DNA of 64,000 nucleotides from Petunia secreta (lineage: Eukaryota; Streptophyta; Magnoliopsida; Solanales; Solanaceae): positions 4,712,001 through 4,776,000 of the forward strand of contig JARKIP010000042.1 in assembly GCA_029990175.1 (NCBI GenBank). The letters run 5' to 3'. Positions 56,702 through 64,000 of the stretch are shown one piece after another. Position 1 is the first letter of the stretch; every line of letters starts with the position of its first letter. Both the position numbers and the translations under genes were made by a program. The notes beneath the pieces were generated by a model. That model saw only the letters and a program-made list of their open reading frames with translations, had not been told where the DNA came from and ran no database searches.

Positions 56702-57921
56702 TGTTTGATTTCAAAACAATAATTTATATGAAGTTTCATATGTATATATATGTATATTTTGTATGTTTCCCTTTGTATATCTTAAAAACAAAAATAAAAT
56801 TAAAAAATTATAAATCCGGTGACCTGGCGCCACCAGTGGTGACTGAAATAGTTGTGAGGGAGATGGTAAAATCCTAATTGTATGGTATAAATGTATTTTG
56901 TATATGCTATGTAAAAAAAGTATTGTTATTTTTTATAAATTGGTATAATATTGTTATGTTTTGTAAATATGGCGTTAGGGCTGTATATTTGTGTAAATCT
57001 CCCTATTTTAAAGTGAACAAAAGAAAAATCACCAATATTTCGAACCATCATTATATTGAGAAAGAGAATACTCATTCTGATATCATATTTGCCACATCCT
57101 ACCATATGACACATGGTATCTAATTTGCCCCAACAGGCCTCACAAATTTGTCCCTTGAGCTATATCATTACAGAGTCCAAAAGCGCGCATACTTTGTGAA
57201 TTTGTCCATACCATATAAGCTCTACATTAACCCTTCATATTCCCCGGTGATTGACCTACAGTATCATATGCACATTTTCTTCAAAAACTTCCCAACCTAG
57301 AAGCCTGTCGGTCCTTCTCTTAGACCTACCCTATCAGTCTACCCTCTATTATATAAGCTTCACACATATTTTTTAATCATCAGAAAATAATAGTATGTAT
57401 ACTATTATGATAGTCGTGTACACGCAAATAAATGTTTGATAGTAAAAAATCCTTGTACGTAAGAGAAAATCTATAAAGAACTTTTCCTCTTATTAGTAGA
57501 AAATTAAATATGGAGAATATAGTATCAATAATAAAAATGATAATAAAAAGATGAATTATTGAACAAAAAAGTTAGTGAAGTTTCATATATTTAATCCAAA
57601 CTTATTTTGTGATTGAAGCATAATTTTTTAGGAGTAATTAATCGGTGGCCAATATTATACGAATATCGATATACCAAAACTCCACAATATATGTTAGGCA
57701 AAGTTACAATCTTTTCACCAATCTTATTCGAAAACTCTAAAAAATTAAGAAATCTTTATGCTCACTTAGTTTTAAGTAGTGTAATTAACAAAAAGAGTTT
57801 CAAATCTAAAGTATATGACATGCTAGAAATTGAATTCGAACCACCAATATGGGTAAACCCTCGTCTTTATTCAAATACATTTATATATAGTGGTGAGTTA
57901 TACTGTTCCGTCCAAATTTGG

Positions 57922-57962
<41 letters not shown>

Positions 57963-58563
57963 TGAGAGTTAAACTTCTTAACTTTGATCGTGGATTCAGA
58001 CATATAATTTTTAAGTTTTTTAAAATAAAATTTGTCTACTAAATACTACAGAAAAAGTGCTGACAACGCTCAAAGCACATCTCCAAAAAGTAGTAAAAAG
58101 GTAGTCACAATAATAATACCTAACTAGGAGTCGGGGTCAAATCTACAAAGAACAATGTGTCGGGGTCAAATCTACAAAAAACAATGTGCTGGTAGTGATG
58201 AACTAAACCTATTGAACTAAACCAAAACAGGGGTAATAATTTGATAAGACGGTACTAACATCTACTAACTATACTAGAAAAGTAAGTAAAAGTGATTAAT
58301 GACATTCTCACAAGTAAGGGAAGACAATTTTAGAACCTAGGATGCAAATATGTCGTGGGGCTTTTCTATTATGGTCTAGTTGTTAATTACTTTCTATAAC
58401 ATTCACGTATATGGAAAGCCTATCTCATTAAGCTCGTCAAATTAAATAGCAAGATGCCAGAAGCCCCCATTGATATGGCCCAATATGATATATACTATCA
58501 ACCATGCATTTAAATTTAGTATTTATTATAACAAAAACATGGTTATGAGTCTAAGTGAGAGAT
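56702..58563. other. Intergenic sequence, nothing recognised
   Basis: It holds a poly-T run of about 31 bases (57927-57957) and AT-rich DNA. The bases just before 58564 (GTCTAAGTGAGAGAT) look like a Copia polypurine tract. No coding sequence could be assigned to the upstream part. Confidence 0.45.
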
Positions 58564-59891
58564 TGTTGGGATATACTAATAACCATACGGTTTTGGTTAG
58601 ATTATTCCTAGTAGAACAATTGGTTATTCATTTATTAAATATAATAAATTATTATTTAATTTAGGATAATTGTTTCATGTGTGTCCTATTATTTATATAG
58701 TAGTTGATTAGTATGTAGATCCAAGCTTATACATGGAAGATTAAATCGTTGGTTCTTATAAATAATAAAGTAGTGTTTACAATCTAAGATGAAAATTGGA
58801 CAAAGCCATCTGTATGATTGTAATACAAGAATATATATAATTTATCTTGATAATGAGAATGGTATAGTTCCAACTTTTTGTGCTAGTGTGCTTTGTGTGC
58901 ATTGAACGACCCAAGTAGAGATAAGTATTTTTATACTGAGTATATAAAGAACACTCTTTAGCTCATCAAGTGTACTTATACTCTTACTCTTAATATAGCT
59001 ATTATTAGTAGTGTATATTATTCTTAGTCTTGATTTATCAATAGGTGAGGTCCAGGATATTTGGGTCAAATAATAATTTCTGATAAGTTGGATAATGATA
59101 ATATATATTTGTAAAGTGATAGCTAGTTGATAGATTCTTTATCTCAGTATAGAGATTTATGACACCCCTTTATGAAAGCTTATAAGTTTTCATATGTAAA
59201 TCTGGCTAGTGGATTTTATATCCTGCACATAGAATACGTTAAGTGGAAGTCTAAAGGATATGTATTTAGTCAAAATATCAAATTGTCAATAATTTATTAA
59301 TATTGATTGGTGTCTTTAATCTTAACATGGGGAGTTAAATAATATTTGATGGAAGAATTCGAATTCAACTAAGGAGTACATTTATGAATTTCTAGTGGAA
59401 ATAATTTGTAATTTACTATGGAAAGGTTAATTCTCCATAATTGAAAGCCTTGTTAATTGATTATGTCGTCCCTGTTGTGAGCGAATCCAATTAGGATTAG
59501 GAGAGATGTTTCTTGGTGGAAAAGAATCTTAAACAGTTTTAGTAAAGGGTTTAAAACTCAAAACTCTATAAAGGGGATTCTTGGCTATAAAGAAAAACAT
59601 AAGAAAAACTACTAGTTTTCTTTCTCAGGAATATTTGTTCCATCCAAATATTATTAGTCTGGGTATTGTTCGATCACACAACAGAAAATCATGGAACTGG
59701 AGGACAATAACGTGGATGATCTTGCCCGTGCTTGAAGGCGACTCATGGATGGTTGCGGTCATGCTTCAAAAGGTATTTCGTTTTACGTTTATGTAATAGT
59801 AAATTGCATGTTAGTTGTCTAGATTACATGTGAGTTCATGCTCCTAAAATTGTTCTCCTGAAATTGTTTCCGCTATACTTATACTCTTTCA
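58564..59891 (+). repeat. Copia LTR of a second, unrelated element
   Basis: It starts TGTTGGGATATAC and ends CTCTTTCA, followed after two bases by the Copia primer site. CTATAAAGG at about 59566 is a plausible TATA box. It is preceded by a polypurine-tract-like AAGTGAGAGAT. No second copy lies in the window, so its length of about 1328 bp rests on the two borders only. Confidence 0.65.
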
Positions 59892-59893
59892 GA

Positions 59894-59906
59894 TGGTATC
59901 AGAGCC
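59894..59906 (+). other. Primer-binding site, initiator-Met tRNA type
   Basis: TGGTATCAGAGCC is complementary to the 3' end of plant initiator tRNA-Met, as in most plant Copia elements. It lies 2 bases after the LTR. Confidence 0.85.
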
Positions 59907-60243
59907 TGCTCACGTCTAACTAAATAACAAAGGTTTCATGAAGTTGTATCTAAAAAGATGGTCAAGATAACAAATATGATTCATGATTTACGGTCTTATC
60001 CTCTACCGTATACATAATTTTTTTTCCACCTTTTGGAAAAACTATACTGAAAATTCGGTGAAAGGTTTCTGCCTTAACTTTATGTATTTGCATGACTTGG
60101 GCAATTAAATCAAGACCAAATTTGGTTGATATGTGGTTGTGAATGACGTTGGTTTAACATCATAGAGTAGTTGTTATTGAGAATGTAAACCAGTCTCTTT
60201 TTAAGAGAATGATTCACAAAAGTTGTTTGTTGTGGTCTAAACC
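59907..60243 (+). pseudogene. Start of the interior of the second Copia element, cut by another insertion
   Basis: An ATG at about 59958 is followed by a short frame (MVKITNMIHDLRS) without a recognised domain. The Gypsy LTR at 60244 interrupts the sequence. The rest of the Copia element, if present, lies right of the window. Confidence 0.45.
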
Positions 60244-60568
60244 TGATGCAATTATAAGCTGAAATGAGCTAAGAAGAAGAAGCTGAGCTGGCAGCTGACG
60301 TACCAAGCTAGTTAGGAAAGTTAGTTAACTTTCGGAAAGTAGTTAGGATTTAAATGAGTCGGTTATTAGTTCTCTTGTGATATTAATACATTACAAATTC
60401 CTTGTAATCATTTATTCATATATCAATACAACTTTATTCTTCTCTTAATCTCTGTTCTAATTTCTTGCTCTACTCTTGATTGATTCATGAGTTTGGCTAT
60501 ATATCACTTTCTTCGAGTCCAGCTCCTTGATTATCACTAATTCTATTGTAGCTTAATTCATTGCATCA
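60244..60568 (+). repeat. 5' LTR of element D
   Basis: It is 325 bp long with perfect 8-bp inverted ends TGATGCAA/TTGCATCA. Confidence 0.85.
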
Positions 60569-60570
60569 AT

Positions 60571-60582
60571 TGGTATCAGAGC
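60571..60582 (+). other. Primer-binding site of element D
   Basis: TGGTATCAGAGC lies two bases after the LTR and is complementary to initiator tRNA-Met. Confidence 0.85.
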
Positions 60583-60606
60583 AAGTGATCCTCGGCTCCA
60601 ATCACA

Positions 60607-61680
60607 ATGGGAAAGAATGATAAGAACCCTGAGAAAGCAGCAAAAGGAAGAGATGAAAAACTGTCTGAGATTCAAAGTCAGTTACTGCTGATTATGGAGA
60701 GTCTATCAAATCTGAATGCAAGAAGTGAAAACACAGATAAATAGATGGAAAAATTAAAGGAAGTTGATGGTCTTTCAAAACAAGCTGAATTGGATAAGGA
60801 TGAATTGGAAACAATACCAACGATGATGAACAAGATGAAGGAACCCCATTTCTAGTTTAATAATAATGGTAATTACCTCACTCGACTTTCTAAGTTGGAA
60901 TTCCCTAGGTTTTTTGGTTATGATTAAAAACATGGTTGTATAAGGTAGATTTATTTTTCTCTGTGGATAATTTCCCAAAACCAAAGGGTGAAGGTAGCAT
61001 TCATTCATTTTGATGGTGATGCTATTGCTTTGCATAGGACATATTTGCAGTCTAGGAATTCTGTTAGTGAGCCTACTTGGAATGAATATGTTATGGAATT
61101 ATATGAAAGATTTGGGGAGGAGTATATAGATCCTATGCAAGAATATAATTGCAGAATCTTAGGCAAACCAGTAGTGTAAGTGCATATAAGTATGAGTTTG
61201 ATAAGCTGGTAACTAGGGTGAATCTAACTTAAGATCAAATTATTAGTTTGTTTCTAGGTGGATTAACTCCTAAGATAAATCACAATGTTCAATTATTGGA
61301 ACCCAAATCCTTAATGAAGGCTTATAAAGCTGCTAGAGTTCTTGAGAAAATAATAGCAGCAAGAGCTGCAAACTCACAAGATAAACCAAGCTAGTACAAT
61401 TCTTACAAATCAAATCCTATATTACCTGTACCTACAGACAGAAAACCATTTAAACCAAATAGCCATAATAGGAATGCAAGAGTGAGCCAGAATAACCAAA
61501 CAACATAACTCCAATAGGAGGGTGTTAACAACTGCAGAAATGAATGAAAGAAGAGCAAAATGAATGTGCTATTTTCGTGAAGATAAATTCACACCTGAAC
61601 ATAACTGTAGGATGAAGTTATATATGATGGAGGCAATAGAGGGTGAGGAAGATGAGAAGGATGAGTAACTGGAGTATAAC
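60607..61680 (+). pseudogene. Element D gag
   Basis: The ATG at 60607 gives MGKNDKNPEKAAKGRDEKL, ending at a TAG at 60742. The gag core is recognisable at 60975-61170 (VKVAFIHFDGDAIALHRTYL, EPTWNEYVMELYERFGEEY). Further stops lie at 60742, 60927, 61231 and 61392. A zinc-finger-like region near 61565 (CYFREDKFTPEHNC) is degenerate. Confidence 0.75.
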
Positions 61681-61695
61681 CTAGAGGAGGAACTT

Positions 61696-62089
61696 ATGGC
61701 TATATCATTGCAGGCATTGACAGGACTAATAGGGTATCAAACACTTAGAGTCACAAGTTATCACAAGAAGAAGCCCCTACAGATTCTTATTGACTCTGGT
61801 AGCACTCACAACTTCCTGAATTCTGAAGTAGCTAAGCAGTTGAGGTGTGATACTAGTTCTATGTTTTCCCATACAGTGAAAGTGGCTGATGGTCGGAACT
61901 TACAGACCACAACATTATGCAAGAATTTCTAGTGGTTGTTGTAGGGCACCACATTCACTACTGACCCGATATTGTTGCCCTTGGGCAGTTTTGATATGGT
62001 ACTGGGATGTCAGTGGTTGACTGCATTGGGAGATATTAAGTTGAATTTTAGGAACTTAACTATGAAGTTCAGGTATCAAGGAAAAACAC
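61696..62089 (+). pseudogene. Element D protease
   Basis: PLQILIDSGSTHNFLNSEVA contains the retropepsin D-S-G triad. TVKVADGRNLQTTTLCKNF and MVLGCQWL-like residues follow, and a stop interrupts the frame at 61930. Confidence 0.78.
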
Positions 62090-63180
62090 TTGTTTAGGGG
62101 TGATACTAGCAAGGTGAAAGGGGTGCAAGCTAAGAATGCCACTATGAATACTGCAGAAGAAGCTCAATTCTTTATGATGACACTGATAAACACTTCTGAC
62201 TCACTCTCATTTAATAGCCTACAAGCTCAGCAGAGTGAGGATTTACCACCAGAGTTGGCTTCCTTACTTAAGCAATATGCTAGTATTTTTGAAGTGCCTA
62301 CTACATTGCCACCACATGGAGGACCATTTGATCACATAATACCATTGATTGATCAAGCAATTCCAGTCAGGAAGAGGCAACACAGGTACCCTAGGGTTAA
62401 GAAGGATATCATAGAAAAACTAGTGAAAGAAATGATGGATCAAGGAGTCATTCCACATAGTACCAGTCCCTATGCTTCACCTGTTGTGTTAGTTGGGAAA
62501 CATGATGGTAGTTGGAGGTTTTGTGTTGACTATAGGGATTTGAATTAGCTGACTATCAAGGATAAGTTTCCCATTCCAATTATAGAGAATCTGTTGGATG
62601 AATTGGGAGGAGCTGAGGTTTTTTCTAAGATTGATTTGAGGGCAGGGTATCATCAACTGAGAATGGAACACGAAGATCTTCACAAGACTGCCTTTAAGAC
62701 TCATGATGGGCATTATGAATTTCTAGTCATGCCATTTGGCTTGACTAATGCCCATTCCTCAATCCAAAACCTTATGAATGATGTGTTCAAACCATTACTA
62801 AGGAAGTCAGTCTTGGACTTCTTTGGTGATATACTGATCTATAGTAAGGATTTGCCATCCATGTAGGCCACTTGCAAGCTGTCTTTTAGCTGATGAAACA
62901 ATATCAGTTATATGCTAAGCCTTCTAAGTGTGCATTTAGTGCAAATGAGGTGGAATATTTGGGGCATTTTATTAGTGGTAGAAGAGTTTCTATTGATCCA
63001 AAGAAGATAGTAGCTGTGAAAGAGTGGCCTGTTCCCACCAACATCAAACAGCTGTGAGGATTCGTAGGTTTGGCAGGGTACTATAGAAGATTCATTAAAG
63101 GTTTTGGAACTGTTTGTAAGCCTCTACATGAGCTGCTCAAGAAAGATAACTTTAACTGGACCTTTGAAGCAACCACTACA
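62090..63180 (+). pseudogene. Element D reverse transcriptase
   Basis: Conserved blocks are TLPPHGGPFDHIIPL, SPYASPVVLVGKHDGSWRF, VDYRDLN (then TAG at 62546), FSKIDLRAGYHQLRM and VMPFGLTNAHSSIQ. The catalytic box reads FFGDILIYS in place of the usual F/Y-x-DD, so one catalytic Asp is Gly. Stops follow at 62864 and later, and the thumb region (LYAKPSKCAF, GFVGLAGYYRRFIKGFG) is in a shifted frame. Confidence 0.85.
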
Positions 63181-63752
63181 TTTAATTAGTTGAAGGAAAC
63201 ACTGATATCAGCTTCTTTAACTGGACCATGCCTGATTACTCTAAGACCTTCATAATTGAGAGTGATGCTAGTGGAATAGATACTGGGGTTGTCTTGATGC
63301 AACAGGGGCATCCTATTGCCTGTATTAGTAAATCCTTAGCCCCCATACACCAAGCCATGTCTGTGTATGATAGAGAGTTGTTGGCCTTACTATTTGCTGT
63401 CACTAAATGATCACACTATCTCTTGAGTAGACACTTAATCATTAAAATATATCAGAAGGCCCTCAAGTACCTTCTAGATCAGAATATAAACAATGATTTC
63501 CAAGTATCTGGTATTTCTAAGCTTATGGCTTTTGATTTTTCCATTGAATATAAGAACGGGAATGAGAACAAGGCTGCTGATACTTTATCAAGGAATACTG
63601 ATGCTGAGTTACTGGCCATATCCTTGTTAACTCCCAATGACTCCCTATTTGAAGAAATCAAACAAACTTGGGTGACTGACAACACCCTACAGGAGCTGAT
63701 TGTCAAGTTGCAAACTCAGCCTTATAAATCCTACATTTGGTTCAATGATTAG
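63181..63752 (+). pseudogene. Element D RNase H
   Basis: TFIIESDASGIDTGVVLMQQ and SVYDRELLALLFAV are RT-linked RNase H motifs. YLLDQNINNDFQ and NENKAADTLSRN continue in the same frame after a stop at 63408. Confidence 0.82.
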
Positions 63753-64000
63753 TTAAGATGGAAGAGTGGGTTAGTGGTAGGAAACAATAGTCAGCTTAGT
63801 CACCACATCAGTCAAACTTGGCATTCTACAGGGCAAGAGGGTCATTCTGGTATGGATGCCACTATTAAAAGATTGTATTATTTTTTCTTCTAGAAGTCAT
63901 TAACTGTTGATACTAGAGAATTTATCCAGAAATGTGATATCTGTCAGAGACACAAGTATGATGTTGAAGCCTCTCCAGGCTTACTACATCCTCTACCTAT
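63753..64000 (+). pseudogene. Element D integrase zinc finger, cut by window edge
   Basis: GHSGMDATIKRLYYFFF and CDICQRHKYD give the HHCC finger of integrase, with a stop between them at 63892. The catalytic core lies right of the window. Confidence 0.78.

Larger units (their letters stand above)
60244..64000 (+). mobile_element. Element D: Ty3/Gypsy LTR retrotransposon, 3' part outside window
   Basis: A 5' LTR with TGATGCAA...TTGCATCA ends is followed by a primer site, gag, protease, RT, RNase H and the start of integrase. There is one RNase H and not two, so it is not of the Tat type. The RT style (TLPPHGGPFDHIIPL, SPYASPVVLVGKHDGSWRF) fits the chromovirus-like Gypsy branch. Many in-frame stops show decay. 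The left flank is AAACC. The right end is not in the window. Confidence 0.88.

Noticed and set aside
57613..57972. 119-codon ORF ending in poly-Phe
   Set aside because: The end is a translated poly-T run, and the rest has no recognisable motif.
59581..59796. 71-codon ORF in the second Copia LTR
   Set aside because: It lies inside the LTR near the TATA box and has no domain.

Overview
This is nuclear DNA of a flowering plant, most likely a eudicot. The evidence is plant-lineage LTR retrotransposons (dual-RNase-H Tat-type Ty3/Gypsy, Ty1/Copia primed with TGGTATCAGAGC), plant-type MITEs, and one IQ67-domain (IQD) calmodulin-binding gene with the typical plant IQD exon structure. The repeat families look Solanaceae-like to me, but that is an impression and not shown by the sequence. 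Only one host gene is recognisable; transposable elements fill most of the rest.

Layout: (1) 1-7415, element A, a Ty3/Gypsy of the Tat type on the + strand, cut at its 5' side by the window edge. (2) 7514-32776, element B, the same family on the - strand, so A and B form a giant tail-to-tail inverted repeat with a 98-bp spacer. Each carries pol, then a tRNA-Lys-like sequence, then a multi-exon gene in antisense (aORF), then the 3' LTR. (3) 18167-32739, a 14.6-kb non-coding Ogre-like LTR element on the - strand, inserted in the 5' LTR of B with a TCACC target duplication. It has 3-kb LTRs and a large 64-bp tandem array in its 3' untranslated region. (4) About 34180-39337, element C, a decayed Tat-type Gypsy on the - strand. 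(5) 40425-40967, a MITE. (6) 41627-44456, the IQD gene on the - strand, five coding exons, 543 codons. (7) 47023-53616, a nearly intact Copia element on the + strand with AAATA duplications. (8) 55703-56692, a Mutator-like terminal-inverted-repeat element with a 9-bp duplication. (9) 58564-60243, a Copia LTR with primer-binding site, interrupted by (10) 60244-64000, a decayed Gypsy element on the + strand that runs off the right edge.

The most unusual content is in elements A and B: a tRNA-Lys-like sequence with good Pol III A and B boxes lies between convergent transcription units, and the antisense gene has its own TATA box and introns at matching positions in both copies. The Copia element lacks a standard tRNA primer site. 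Instead, a 14-nt stretch just after its 5' LTR is perfectly complementary to a stretch inside the LTR, which raises the possibility of self-priming. The 64-bp array looks like a satellite DNA being made inside a retrotransposon.

No CRISPR, rRNA or bacterial-type features are present. All transposon coding regions seen here carry stops or frameshifts. The IQD gene is the only locus that appears intact.
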